Assembly (NCBI RefSeq): GCF_047496725.1
Contig: NC_132976.1
Coordinates: 6,804,001 to 6,868,000, forward strand
Source of the DNA: Anoplolepis gracilipes
Taxonomy: Eukaryota > Arthropoda > Insecta > Hymenoptera > Formicidae
Reading direction: 5' to 3'
DNA: 64,000 nt
Positions 10,085 to 23,413 of this stretch are shown here, piece by piece. Numbering within the stretch: the stretch's first letter is position 1; the number at the start of each line of letters is the position of its first letter. The notes beneath the pieces were generated by a model that was not told the origin of the DNA, searched no databases, and saw only the letters and a program-made list of their open reading frames with translations. The translations under genes were made by a program, and so were the position numbers.

Positions 10085-12075
10085 CTAACCGCCATCCTTC
10101 CTGCTCTCCTTTTGCCCGCGTACCTCTACGGCACCTTTATCTTCCTCTTTCGTCTATTCCTGCGAACCTCCGACCGGCGACGATGCTCTCCCGGTAGTCG
10201 GTGTGCAAGGTCTTTATCCTTGCCCGAGAATTTCTCTTCTATTCAGAACTCCTGGTCTCTCTTTCGCGCTTCCTACTTCTTTATACCGTTCTCATGCCAT
10301 GTCTCTGTCTTCCGCTTTAATTCGCATTTACGGGCTTCTTTATTTCTCCAACCACTTTGGATTTTATCCGCGTACAAGTCGTTCCAACAAGATAATGGAC
10401 GACAAGTTAAACAGGAAATAAAATAAGAGGGAATACATCACGAATGTCCCTTATCTTTTTTTTTTTCTACATTCTTTATAAAACGCATTTTTATATCTTT
10501 ACTACACATTTATAGAGATTTTATATAATTAAATAAATTTTTACAATTTTTTTTTGTTTATTAAGAAGAGAGAAAAGGAGAAGCTATAACTTTATTGTAT
10601 TTATAATTATTATTTTTTCTTTGCCCGATATCATTTACATAAATCAAATCAACCATCTCTCAAATTTTAGTACAATAAAAAATGAGGATTCGTCGACATG
10701 TTTATTGTCATTTTTGTCAGTGTTATGTTTATGTCATATTATGTATAGTGTAAGATTTATGTCTATGAACCCCTGTGAGACCATCTCAGATATCTACGAG
10801 ATCGTCTCCTAATTCTTCTCTTTTGACTTATCCTCCATCCTATCTGTCTTATTCGTTGCATTGCTCTAACCTCTTTTGCTTCAGTTTCTTTCTCCCAGCG
10901 GTACATATCATGAGTACTCATTCTTCTCGAGACCATTTCCTTCGTATATATATTCAGCCTTTCGCGCTCCCACGCCTTTCAGTGATTTCCCACTGGTCTT
11001 TCATTTTATTTCGCGCTTCCGGCACTCTCGTCCACTGATATTTACTTATTATTAACAAAACACGCGGGTATTATACCTTATCGCTCCCTTCAATATTTAT
11101 TCTTCATTCATTTTTGTCGACTTACTACACACCACGTCTCTCGGAAATTTTGTCCGCTGCAAATCTCGCCATTTGCATACTTTTCTTCTCATTTCCTCCA
11201 TTAAGATATCTTCCTGATCAGATTTTTCTACGCTCTTGCGTTTTTTTGTCCGAAGTTATTCTTATATTCAGTCTATTTCTTTGTCTTAACCAACTTTATT
11301 CTTTATTCTGACAAACCATCCTTCTTATCCTCTTTCGCACTTATTAGGGATCGTTCTCTATTCATTCACATCCCTCGATCTTGTCGTCTCTCGAGCTTCT
11401 ATCTTTTATTTTTCTCACTTTTCATCCCTTCTTTACCTTATTGTCCTACTTGTCTTCTTTCAAAGTCGGTTTATACACCAGCGCTTTCCATCACCGCTTT
11501 TTCCGTATTTTTCCAATTTGCCTGAAATCGTTTTCTTTCTCGGCCGTGATCGGCTTTACCATCGGTTTCCTTTTTCCGGCCGCTTTTCTTTTCGGTCGCG
11601 CACGGTTTACTTCGTGTCGCGTTGACGCTCGAAAAGCTCGTCCGTTTTAATTTTCTCGGGACTACTTTATTCCTTGTATTTACCTGTTTTATTCCAACCG
11701 CGTTTTATCCGCGAGCCATACTCCATTTCTGCTCTCTCGCACTTTTTCAAATTTCTGTTTTTTGATTTACCTTTTCTAGGGAGGAAAATTATCGTCTTCC
11801 TCTCTTCTTTTACCATATCGGGATGTGTTACATTCCATTCGGTCTTTCAATCACTTTAATCCTGATCCACTTATCTTAAGTATCCATCCGTTCCACTTAT
11901 CTATTTTTTCATCGCTACTTTATTTTCACATCATCATTCCTCTCTTCTCGTTCATCCTCTGATGTTTCTTTTGGCGCTAACAACATTAAGGCTTTACATT
12001 TATTCTTTCCTCATCCACTTCGCTACTCTACCTTACTAGTCCCTTTTCCTTATTCTATCTCGACAACGACTACCT
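10085..12075. repeat. Two-kilobase pyrimidine-rich strand-asymmetric stretch
   Basis: The + strand is strongly enriched in T and C, most evenly from 10800 to 12075. Sampled 60-base lines run about 72-85 percent pyrimidine; the line beginning 11401 has only nine purines. A less biased interval lies around 10380-10790. The bias explains the cluster of open + frames here (10112-10426, 10775-11038, 11114-11311, 11381-11650 and 11674-11859), because every stop codon contains purines; their S/F/L-rich translations are not taken as genes. There is no short tandem period, so it is not a simple microsatellite. It ends about 540 bp upstream of a dystrophin exon. Confidence 0.7.
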
Positions 12076-12612
12076 GTCTGTCCACAACAAATATGTACTC
12101 TCCTTACTTGCATTTATGATGAATCGTTTTATGTACTTTTCTCGCCGCTGTTATGCATCATCGTATGAATTTCTTATCACGGCATGAATGTCCATCAACA
12201 TTTTATGTTGAGAGGATGCAATATCTCTCATTGTTAGATAGATAACATCTACGAATCTATTAGAATGTTTATGGCATTAATTTTGAGATGCGACTTTTCG
12301 TCTAATTTTGATTATAATTACAGAAATTCAATGTATAATGAACGCAAATTAACATTTCAATAATTGTAATTGATGCTTTATTATTCTTGTTTATTTTAAA
12401 TATCGGTTTCGTAATTTGTAAACTCGATATCTTGATGTTAACTATATCGATACCAGAATCTTGCATATTTATATTTATATTTATATTATATTTAAAATAA
12501 ATATTTGGAGACTAATACATACACATGATATTTAAAATATGTGAGTGCAAATATTTTAGCATTTGATATAGAATAATAATAATATAAAGCACCGTATATT
12601 TTTTCTGTGCAG
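12076..12612 (+). other. End of the intron preceding the first visible dystrophin exon
   Basis: AT-rich intronic sequence including TTTATA-type repeats at about 12464-12492. It ends in a good acceptor, a T-rich tract followed by TTTTCTGTGCAG, with the AG at 12611-12612. The intron interrupts a codon after its second base (phase 2). Confidence 0.7.
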
Positions 12613-12757
12613 AAATCGTTTGGAAAGCAACACGGAACACTGGAATGCTTTGCTTCTATCGTTGCGCGAACTCATTGAATGGGTGATAAGGAAAGACACA
12701 GAGCTCACCGGCTTGGGTCCTGTTTGCGGCGATGTGGCTGCTCTACAAAAACAACAA
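12613..12757 (+). CDS. Dys: Dystrophin internal exon (distal spectrin-repeat rod)
   Basis: The exon runs from the acceptor TGTGCAG to the donor CAA|GTAAGT, both strong. After one base finishing a split codon it encodes 48 residues beginning NRLESNTEHWNALLLSLREL and ending GDVAALQKQQ. Established knowledge: vertebrate dystrophin has the closely similar pattern LSLQELLVWLQLKDDELS, then GGDFPAVQKQ, in the late rod. Here the match is LSLRELIEWVIRKDTEL, then GDVAALQKQQ. The conserved W in RELIEW and the amphipathic pattern are those of a spectrin-repeat helix. It leaves the reading frame in phase 0, fitting the next exon exactly. The rod spaces the N-terminal actin-binding domain from the C-terminal dystroglycan-binding region at the cell cortex. 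Identification is strong; repeat numbering was not computed. Confidence 0.93.
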
Positions 12758-13273
12758 GTAAGTTGCCAAATGTTGTTTCGCACATAAATTACTTTGATTC
12801 TGTTTCGTCGGATCTCAGTTGGTTCAGATATAAACCTATAAAAATATGCAAAGTTTACTTTCCTATTTGTTATCTTTGAAAGACAAGCATACTTCATTTA
12901 ATATTTTTTAGTTCACGGCATCAATCTCGAATTTTAGTATTCAAGTCAAGTTACCTGAATATGACTTATGTATCTAAAATCGATTTCGCGATAGTCACCC
13001 TCTGAGAAGTTTGCCAGTTTCCGCCTCGGAAACTATATAGACGAATAGAATGTAATTAAGCATAAGCTCATGTGCTATCAAGCGAGTGTTCAACTGTCTC
13101 TTTGAAGCACGGCAGCTCATCCAGAATGAATGTTTACGTATTCTCACCACGTATGAGTGCCAAGCTTCACGGAAACGCACGTCTCAATTACTACGTATTG
13201 TCACGTCAATTGTTCACTAAACGTGTTGAATTTATTGTCGATTTTACTTAAATAAATTCTCGGTTCACTAAAT

Positions 13274-13345
13274 CTCGTTTAATAGAAATTGTTTAATACA
13301 ACTCATTTAATAGAAATTTAATAGAAATCGTTTAATAGATATCGT
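13274..13345. repeat. Short interspersed copies of TTTAATAGAAAT
   Basis: Four near-identical copies of TTTAATAGAAAT or TTTAATAGATAT occur within about 70 bases, some preceded by CG. This is a degenerate minisatellite-like cluster inside the intron. Confidence 0.5.
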
Positions 13346-16300
13346 CTATTTATTTTTTTGAAGAAATCTTTAAATGCGATATGTTGTTTTACCTTTCTTT
13401 TTATATTAAAATAATTTTTGTAAATATTATTGTAAATTATAAGTATGTATTGGTGCTCTATTGAAAACAAAATTAGCATTGATAATATGATAGCATAGTC
13501 TATTAAATAATTCATGTTACTCTGTCGAATTATTAACTATTTATTTTTTTTAATTTAATATCCTTGTCCAGAATTAGGTACCACCGCAGATTTTGTGTCA
13601 ATACAACCGTGTTAATTTATATCCGAATATCCTTTGCGCGATAGTGTACAAAAGCACACTAGTATAGTTTGAATTAATCCAGATTAGAACGCGCGTGTTG
13701 CCGGCATACAGAAGCTGTATCATATACATAGATAGCGAGTCCGAGTGTACGTAGGTGATAAGCCGCATGTTCCTCGACCAGATCCTCGATGTCATCGTAC
13801 TAGATCTGCGTACGTATTTGTCACTTGCGTAGAATACAGGAAATTGCTATCGATTATCCTTAGTTGCTCAAGCGAAAGCGTAAAGTGCTCAACCGATTGC
13901 ATATTTATTCGATTAGCTTCAGGTATTTCTTTTATAAATATAATTACTTTGAAACATTTAACACAAAAATGATATTAATTTATCACGATTATCATGAGGA
14001 AAAAAAGAAAATATATTTTAATAATATAATATATATTTTTGTATTTATTAATTTAAACAGAAAAAATGGAAAACTTTAACAGTGTAACCTTTAACTCAGA
14101 TATTTATTCTTTTTTAGTATCTTATTATAATATATATTATTATAATTAAATTTTACAAAAAAATTTATATTAATTAAATTAATATTTATTAACTTAATAA
14201 AATCTATTTGATAGTTATCTATATAATAACGAGATAAAATAATTACAAATTATAAATCATATGCGTGTATTTAATATTATAATGAAAAAACAAAATAGCA
14301 GATATTATATAATTTCACCTGCTAACGTATTATCTTTTCACGAAAATATTATAAATTTCGAAAAGTTTTATTTTTTGCGTAATATTTCACTGCAATGTGA
14401 AAAATTTAAGCATTTTGTTTTAGAGAGTTTTCGATTCACAGATTTGCGAAAATGTTGCAATCGCGTTGCTTCAGGATTTGCGCCGCAATAGTTTCTACGT
14501 GCGTTCTCTGCATTCCTTCATGTACAGAATTCAACTCTCGTACTGCAACACTCGACCACTGTGTTTTAGCAATTGTTTCCTAATGTAATTGTTTATTCAG
14601 GCTTCCCTTCGTATATTCAATTAAGATCACATTTCCTTGACACCTTAAACTCAAACATTTAATCTCCTCAGTTCTCAACTATTTTTTTTTTGTTTTCCAA
14701 ATTTATTAATGAAATAACGTGGCAATTTAAATAAACGACGTTCCTGTAATTATCGTCGACGAGATTATCGCCACGGTTTGAAATTTGATGCGCCATCGTT
14801 GGGCCATCGGGAAAATGCGGTTAATGTGAATCGATCATACGCAGATTTAATTTAAATTACTTGCCGGTAATTAATAAATCCTGTCCTCATGCATATGCAT
14901 CGATTTTATATAATTTCGCAAATATTCTAAACACATATATTTCCGTGCGAAATTCTGAAGCGGTTTACTTCGAGCAATTTTAATTACGCGTTGTTGATTT
15001 CATTAACGCTTGGCGGAAATTTGCACGGCATTTTTCTCGGTGGTTAAGCTACGCTCACTCACAGTAGTACTGTTAGAGACACTTTTATATGTTTTCTGTA
15101 ATTAAATCTGCCTTAATTGGATCGACGAATATATGCATGTATAATAATGGCAGTGATAATTGTATCACATCAATGTTTGAAAAGCTATTGAACTTTGCAA
15201 TCGACAAGAAGTATTCCGAGAATTATTTCAGTGAACAGAACAAAAATTGTGCAATATTAATCAAATATAAATTAATAAATTTGGAAATCTGGATCAATTT
15301 CTAAACATTTAAAACGATATAACTTCAAAAAAAATTTTAAGATTAATCCAATTGCAAATAACTAATGAACCAGAATAGAATAAAATGCGATGTATGTTCT
15401 GCAATGCACACGACACATCGATAACGTAACGTTTACGTGACGCTGAATATAACGACTGTAATTTTACCGTCATTTCTATCATAATAATTATTTTATGTAA
15501 AATCTTTTTTATATCGTTAAAATAGATTTTCTAAAATATTACTTGAAATTTTTTACAACTCATTTACATTTAAAGCATGTTTCTATAAGAGTTCAGCGAA
15601 GTGTCGTTGTGTGTAAATTGAATTTTACAATGACGTATACGAGTATACATGTGATCTTATAAAAATGTTCGCAAAATTTTTGCACAAACGTGATTTTACA
15701 CTGGCAAAGCGGTTTTATTCCACCAGACTAAAAACTGCCGCATTGAAACGGCGCTCATCTCGGTATCGAAGTCGGAACGAGGGTAGCACGTAATTAAAAG
15801 AGCGTTTATTGCGTCCACGCAATCGGAATGAAAGCCAGTCGCGCGCGCAGTTAGTCGCCACTGCAACGACGATGTAACGAGCATCGACGCGACGGTCGTT
15901 TCTCTTATGCAAGTTGGCCTGAAAAATTCTATTCGCCTGCTCGCGATCGATATTTCGACCGTAATCTCGCGTAAACTCGCGCGTCTGTAAACGGCGTCGT
16001 TACATCCGCGTGCGGCTGCATTTTACACGTCTTTGGCGCGAATACATTCGTAAATCAAAACCACCGCGATAATGGATGGCCAACAACAGCGATAGAGGTA
16101 CCTTGGATCGAGCATGTATCGATTCACAGCATGTCGCGATGGATTTTGGTTTTGCGGTGAAACCTGTCTCGTTCGCGCGCTCAGAGCATGTGTATCTTTT
16201 AATGGACGCTCACGCTCGTTTTTTCGTCAAGTTCCCATTTTTATCTTGCGTACCTACAGTGCGAACGATTGATATTTTTGTTTCGTCTTGCCACATCGGA

Positions 16301-18961
16301 TTTTTCGCTTTCCGTATACCTATGCGAGAACGGTCGCGTTTGGAAGTTATTTTTAGAGGGCACTTTAGTCGAGTATCAACCCTCGGAATTTATGCCGGTG
16401 TGTTTCTTTCGGCTTGGGAGAGTCCGAATTTTCCGCCACAACGTTCCGCCGCCCGATTGTTTACGGAAAGGTCTGTCGGCGCTCGTAGCTCGTGAAACAT
16501 TTAACACCCGACGGACAATAGCATTGGATAGTATAGGGCTCGTCTATGTACGTGGAATAAAATGAACTGTAATAAAAAGATGGAAAGTTCGTTGAAAGTT
16601 TTGTACAAGAGATCTCCCTATTTGGAGTTGATTATCCACACTTTTTTCTCTGATATTTATTTAAACTTGTTAATCAGTCAATTAATCATTGAGTGTTTAA
16701 ATTTTTTTCGTTTGATTGTATCGTGCATAAAGTTACTATATAGTATATAAAAGATTTATTTTTTCAATTTTATAATTATATGTATTTATGTTGAAACAAT
16801 TTTATTATTGGTTTCAATATAAAATACTACATGTACGCATATAAAAAAATATAAGAGAAAGAGCACGTTTTATTTTATAATAAAATTGTTCTGAAATTAA
16901 ATTATTTACCTTGTAAATATTTTTCCTTTTTTATCGTCTTGCATTGCGCACGTTGCACATGGAACAAAAAGCTTTCTTTCTTCGTGAAGTTTTGTAATAA
17001 AATTGTTTTGAAATAATTTATATCTTTTTTTGATATAATAATTGAACTGACTAGAGTTAAATGCTGAAGATTTTTAACGTCAGATGCACATGCATTACTG
17101 TGTGATACACATCAGTGCATTGTTGATTGCTACGTAACTTGGAATTAACCTTTCATAATATGATAACCGCATTGATAAGACTCGTCATCTTGCTACAAGC
17201 AATTAGAAAATGTTCAACTATCTAATTGAACGGAGAGTTCTAATTTAGTCGTTCTAATTTCTTTATTAGTGCCTTGACTAGCAGCTAAACGTGCGTCACG
17301 CGTAAATTTTCATGCAATTTACGATAAGAATATATGTGTTATGACCAATCCATTTATAATTTGTTTAGTAGCGCCACAAAGAATTTTTAATTTTTTGAAT
17401 AACAAGAATAATAACATGTTTGTATCAAAAACAGCATTTACACATAAACTAGTGATTTATTTTTCGTAAAAAAAATCTTGGAAGAGAAATCTGTACACAA
17501 TGAGAATTATGAGAGAGCAAGAAAAAAATAAATAATAAACGCAATGAGATTTCTATCACTCATCGTGCGCTGCGCCATCACTCTTCGAAATGGGGAGCGA
17601 AGAAAGAAAATAAGAAAGATATAAGAATGATTAATGATCAGTATATCATGAAATCTGTGCAGAACAGCAATTTAACCAATTTATTTAATAATAAATTTTT
17701 CTTCCGGTAGATTATATCTCTTTCTTCAAAACTTATTTCGCAAACTTTCAAATACTATTTAACAAATGGCGATAAATAGTTAACGATTAATAACTTAAAT
17801 CACGATGTGAAAAGTTTTTTTTTATATATTTTAGGTTTATAAACACAAATGAAAAAAAATCGTTATTAAATCAAGGGAAATTACATAACATATATCTTTA
17901 TTTGTTGCGACATATTTCATATATCATGTTATTTTTCCCATCAATTTGTAAAAGCATAGATAGATTTGCATTCCTAAAGAAACATGTGCATTTTTTTCTT
18001 AAAAATCACTCGTTTTTCACCAGCGATACAATTTACACTGTAGTTTACATTTAAACACTAAAAAATTGTGCAAAATAATATTGATGTAAGATTAAAAAAC
18101 AGAAATCATTGTTAAATCATTCAATTTGTTTCGCGAATATACATTAAATATAACTATTGAAATACAAATATCAAATGCAAAGTCAATTATAACTGTCGAT
18201 TAATGTTGGTTAATGTAAAGCAAATCGCAAAAACAATCTCTTTAAAAAACTCGAGCAACATCGACAGTTAAAAATGGTCTTCTTATTCCGCATTCGTTTC
18301 GCTTGCGATGAATTTTCTTCTCGTAACGATATAAAAAAAAAAAAAAAAAATAAGAACTAGATGAACATGTCGTCTGGGCGTCTTTCGACGCGCAAAAAGA
18401 AACTCGCGACATCTTGCCCGCAGCAAATCCTTAACCTTACGAACGACGAGAAATAATCTCGTTAACTAGCAGGTGTGCAATATCGTAAGAGTGTCTTTTT
18501 ATCCACTCGACTTTTTTTTCTCGTTGACTGCAGCAGGCTAATTTTCAAACCCGCTGTAGCATCTCATCAACCACAATTACGAATACACATGTTGATGCTT
18601 TTGCTGCAATATAGTAGTGTCTGATGATATTGCATTTACATAAAAATATAACGTAAAAACGTTTTATTCTTTAATATTAATATTGTATTATTTTGTTATA
18701 TTAAAATATATTTAAAGATTTTTAGAATGTATGCACTTTTTGTTGTTACATTCCATTGTTTAAATAAATTTCAATATATATTATATTTATGACTATAACA
18801 AAAAAAAAAAAAAAAAAAAAAATAAAGATTAAAAGATATTTCTATAAATAATTACAATATTTTTCTTTTCAATATGTCTTTTTTATTAATTACTTATTAT
18901 AAATAAATTAATTGATATACTAGAATTTGTAAATAATGCCGTCAAAGTAATGTAACAATGA

Positions 18962-18978
18962 TGACGTCATTGACGTCA
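18962..18978. promoter_or_regulatory. Two consensus CRE sites one turn apart
   Basis: TGACGTCA occurs at 18962-18969 and again at 18971-18978, start-to-start 9 bp, about 180 bp upstream of the second visible dystrophin exon. TGACGTCA is the full CREB/ATF palindrome. The second copy overlaps a TCAGT initiator-like pentamer (18976-18980). A local enhancer or cryptic promoter is possible. Confidence 0.4.
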
Positions 18979-19158
18979 GTTCTAAGCTACCTTATTTATC
19001 GCAGTCAACAGACGAATTTAGTCAAGGTGAAGTTGATTTTTTAAAGCCTCTTTGGCGACGAAGAGTTGATTTGCCAAGGGAAAACCTGGCACTGCACCAG
19101 ACACCGATGCTCCTTGTCTCGTTATTTTTGTTTCACGATTTACGTTTCTCCTTCACAG

Positions 19159-19282
19159 GACGACCATCGTGGCTTCAGAAGACAGCTGGAGGACAAACGA
19201 CCGGTCGTGGAGAACAATTTGCTGAGCGGCCGCCAGTACATCGCCAATGAGCCTCCGCTGTCGGACACATCGGACTCTGAAG
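19159..19282 (+). CDS. Dys: Dystrophin internal exon (distal rod, spectrin repeat and linker)
   Basis: The acceptor TCCTTCACAG precedes 19159 and the donor GAAG|GTACGT follows 19282. The exon encodes 41 residues beginning DDHRGFRRQLEDKRPVVENN and ending with the acidic serine-rich stretch LSDTSDSE, plus the first base of a glycine codon. Vertebrate dystrophin continues after its QKQ motif with NDVHRAFKRELKTKEPV, which matches DDHRGFRRQLEDKRPV here, and then TEQPLEG, which matches NEPPLSD in position. It enters in phase 0 and leaves in phase 1, agreeing with both neighbours. The same frame is open further upstream into the intron, but the acceptor and the homology fix the start at DDHRGF. Confidence 0.93.
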
Positions 19283-21735
19283 GTACGTGAGTTATAAATT
19301 ATATATAAATCATGATCTAATGATTTTTTTTTTAAATTATATCTAACAATTTTTAATAATATATTAATACATGTAATGGTATTTTATAAGAATATTATAT
19401 ATAAAAACAAGACAAACGTATATTATGATACGTATTATATTATTTTACGAATTGAAAAAAAAAAAAAAACAAATAGGAAATATGTGTTCTTGATAATAAT
19501 AAAAATACTCAAGAGCGCAAATTTTGCACTTTGAATTTTTTCCTGGTATATACGTAATGTATATTTTTTGCGCTTGATTTTTTAAAATTGCAATCGTGTA
19601 ATAATATAAATGAAAAAGCTCGAAATCGTTATACTTCGCTCGCATGAACAAACATCTTGTGAAAGAACAAAGAAAATCGACCCAGTATATTCGTCGTTAG
19701 TTCCGTGAAACCACCTCATAACGCAAGACTGACTTCACCGATAGTGCTCAGTAATTAAGAGCGGTAGTGCGCCTTTCAATCTCATCAATTCGCGCTTTTA
19801 TTCTTGCATTCGTAATTTTTCGTACCAATTATGAAAGGTAAAAACCTCGAGTATTTCTCAGCCTATTTCGCCAGTCTATCGGTTTGGAAGAAGGCACAGG
19901 ATTTTCCCTTCCTTTGTTTCTGTCGCCGTTTGATTTAATTAACGAATTGTTACTGTCATCATTGTCCTTCCGTTAGTATTCTCAGTGACGTTATTTTTCA
20001 ATCCGTAAGAAAGGGCGCTTATTTTTTAAACAATTGAAAGAAAATTTCTCATGTTTTTTCTTATTGATATATTTTTGAAATATTTAAAATTAACAAGATT
20101 AAGTGACACGCTATATTTGTCGCAATTTATCAAAAATAGAAAAAATTATTTATTTAATTCTCTGCGTAAACTCAATTGTATTTAAATAATTCGTACCTTT
20201 TCTTTCAAGTTCGTGAATATCCGCTTTAATTAAAAACTTCGTACCGTGGAAAAAACAGAAAAACAACTACTGACTGTGCATGTTATGAGTTGTTCACGCA
20301 CACAGGAAGGGAGATTATGACAAATATTTTGCGCACACATACACATGGAATGGAAGATTATGACAAATATTTTTGCGTTTCTTTTTTTTTCCTCTCTCAG
20401 TCTAACTTGTGAGATCAGAAACGAGCTTCAGTCTTTATTGTCTTTTTCTTTTCAAGCATAATAAGGGAAAAAACGTGTAACTGCAACGTCTTGAATATTT
20501 CATTTATACAATTCCATTGAGCTACAGAAACAAAGATATTTAAAAAAAACTTAACAAATCTATGAAATTATGGTTAATTACCTTATTATTAATTAATTAC
20601 CTTACTCTGTACATTAACAAATTTTAAACAAAGTTTAAGGATTAATGATTGATTATTATTTACAAGATAGATTTGAATGTGTGGTACGAAATAAGATAAA
20701 ATTTATTTTATTGAAAATACATATATGAAACATTTTAGTCTCAATTTCGTTTTTAAAAAATTTTTTTTCCTTTTTTTGTTTTTTTTTTTTTTTTTTTTTT
20801 TCATTTATATTGAAGTGTGATTTTCATAGTACGATGTAATATAGTTATGCAAGTGTTTTATATAACCATTACAAACAATTTTCTTTTTATATGGTATCAT
20901 ATTGTATTGTAATATCATTTCAAGTATTCAACTTGGAGATAAAACTTCCAGCAGACGGTGTTAACGCGAATCTATCGGGAACCGATATGAAGCGTTTCTA
21001 ACCAGTTACCAGGCGTACACTTTTCAGTTTTCGTTCTGTATCAGCAACTCTGAGTTGTGAAATTTAGACGAGATGTTTTATTCATATTGCGCCGTCTCTG
21101 ATTGAATAGGAACAGGAAAAATGAAGTAAGGCACTAAATAATACATCGAGATGAATCCGATTTCTTTGATTCGTTGAAAATCGAACGGGTGGAAGGTTTA
21201 ATTTGAAATTTTAATTACGTTTTTTTCGATATGTTGCAAGTCATTATATGAAGAGTAGTACATATAAATTTAATATGACAAAGATTTAGTTTAATAATTT
21301 GTTTAGTTTGTAATTTTTATTGCCTATCGTTTCATCACGCGGATATTTTCCAATAAAATCTATTTGTAGCTTAATATAAAAAAATAAAGTACTAATTTTA
21401 TCTATATATTAGTTCGAATGCATTTTAAGAATTTCATCTTTATTATATATAAAAATAACTGAACTACAATATATGTATATTCTTTCTGTTAGTAATTTTT
21501 ATATCGATACGATCTCTGGTTATATTTCTCATATTTGTGTTCTGATTTTTGTATAAAAATTGTATTGTACTATATTTACTTATGCTTTTATTAAATTTTT
21601 ATGAAAAGGCGAGTATTTGCACTGGTTAAAGAAATTATTGTGGCCAAGTAAATGTAATTCCATCGCGAACCACGTGGGGGTTTTCAATCGAATTACAACT
21701 ATCGTAGTACATCGGTACCGATGGAAGACGACGTA

Positions 21736-21796
21736 GGGACTTTAGAAGAGATGTCCCCAAGAGGGACTGAAAACTTGTAGGACTTGCTAAAGTCCC
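21736..21796. repeat. Nested inverted repeats built from GGGAC and GTCCC
   Basis: GGGACTTTAG (21736-21745) is perfectly complementary to CTAAAGTCCC (21787-21796). Between them GTCCC (21753-21757) and GGGAC (21763-21767) form a hairpin with a five-base loop. The four GGGAC/GTCCC units also allow alternative pairing, for example the first with the second and the third with the fourth. This is unusual for AT-rich intronic DNA and might be a structured RNA or a remnant of a transposon end. Confidence 0.5.
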
Positions 21797-23366
21797 GAAG
21801 GAAGGTACGAACACAGTCTAGCGTATTTCTCTTCCAACTTGCGCTATTGCTAATTAGTTAATAAGAGATACTTATTATTTTCGGTATAGCTCGTTGTTAA
21901 ACATAGTTGTTACGTAACAAACTTGGCTTTTTTATCCCGAAAGAATTGTAAAGTTTTTATTGCTCCAACATAACTTGTTAAATCAATTACATTTAAATGA
22001 CTGATCATTTCGAAATACATTTATAAGTGTGAAAATATTTATATGATGTTTTTGTTACAATTTTTATATATTTTTTTAATAACGAGAGAATTTATAGATT
22101 ATTAATATATACACAATAAAGTGTTAGATGCATAATTAATAATACGTAAAAAAATTGAAAAATCAATCTTTTTAAAAATTGTATTTGATATATTTTGAAT
22201 TAAATACGTATCGACGTCACTGAGTGATTGTAATTATCGTCAGAATATCGCACGATTGATCGTCAAATATCGAAATAGCCAACTGACGATAATTTAAGCA
22301 AGTTTTGATTAAAAGTTCATTAGTCTCCGTCAAAACGAGATTTAATTACTTTGGAAATGTATTCGCGCACACACACTCGCTAATGCCATTGTCGTCGAAC
22401 TATATTCAGTGCCAGATTGTACATATTATGAGATTAATTCGTAAAGTCAATAATCGATACTATCCGGTTAAAAATATATATAGATTTGTGAGTCGTAAAA
22501 AATATTCGTGGAAGAAGAATGAATTAAAGTGACATATCAAAAAGAGGATTTATAAATCTTATACTATGCAGTGATAATTTGTTTTTGTAAATTTGATAAG
22601 AAGTAGAAATATTTAATCATATTTTCGATACATTTTATTTTCGACGCACTTTAGCCAATTGTTGATTGAAACAAAATATATATATATTAATTGAAAATCA
22701 TATTATTCATTAAATGTTGATGTTATATCATTATATATTAATATCATAAATTACAACTATATGTACAATATTAAGATAATAAAATATGCAATTCGCTCGT
22801 CGCTTAAATCATTACTTAGATAAGTAATTTCTATGTATTGTTTCGCTACACATCGAACGCCATGTTCGATACTGCGGTCTTCCAGGCTCGCAATCATTGT
22901 CATTCACCGTACCTCTTGTAATATCCGATGTAAGATCCGTAACGATAGTTTCGCTCTGCGTGGAGAACGGATTTGATCCCAATAACGTGGATGCGGCTCC
23001 TACGAGCGAGCAACTCCGGACAGCGGCCGCGCGCGGTTTCGCTCATTCCATAGGAAGTCACGTTTCGTGAAACGTGCCCTGCATCGGCAGCCCGGCCGCG
23101 CCGCGCAACGTCGATAAATTTCTGGTAGAATAACATCGCACTCTGTGTAAGGCTGGATTATGTAATTCCGACGTTGAATTCGCCGGCGCGAATTATTCGC
23201 GAACTTCATTCGCGGTTCCCGTATTTGGCCGATCGAAGCGGAATTAGAACTTTAGGTTCTTACTGAATAGAATTTTTATCAACGTCAAGGAAAAAAGATT
23301 GATTATGTTATTTTATATCTTCGCTAAATGTTTCGAAATGTGTATAATAAAGCAATCAGTGTCGTA

Positions 23367-23367
<1 letters not shown>

Positions 23368-23411
<44 letters not shown>
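23368..23411. repeat. TA dinucleotide microsatellite
   Basis: About 22 uninterrupted TA units. Self-complementary and probably length-variable. Confidence 0.95.

Positions 23412-23413
<2 letters not shown>

Larger units (their letters stand above)
12758..19158 (+). other. Dystrophin intron, phase 0, about 6.4 kb
   Basis: It starts GTAAGT and ends TCCTTCACAG. It contains TTTAATAGAAAT-type repeats (13274-13345), an A18 run (18333-18350), an A23 run (18800-18822) and the double CRE motif (18962-18978). A CpG-rich part at about 15750-16500 produces overlapping open frames (15696-15912 minus, 16076-16565 plus) that resemble no known protein. No additional exon or RNA gene is supported. Confidence 0.75.

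Noticed and set aside
10775..11859. Row of + strand open frames rich in S, F and L
   Set aside because: They arise from extreme pyrimidine bias, which removes stop codons; no domain, splice site or codon pattern supports a gene.
16076..16565. Two overlapping + frames of 139 and 98 residues
   Set aside because: Both occupy the same CpG-rich DNA in different phases, neither has a recognisable domain, and they fall in a dystrophin intron without splice or promoter support.
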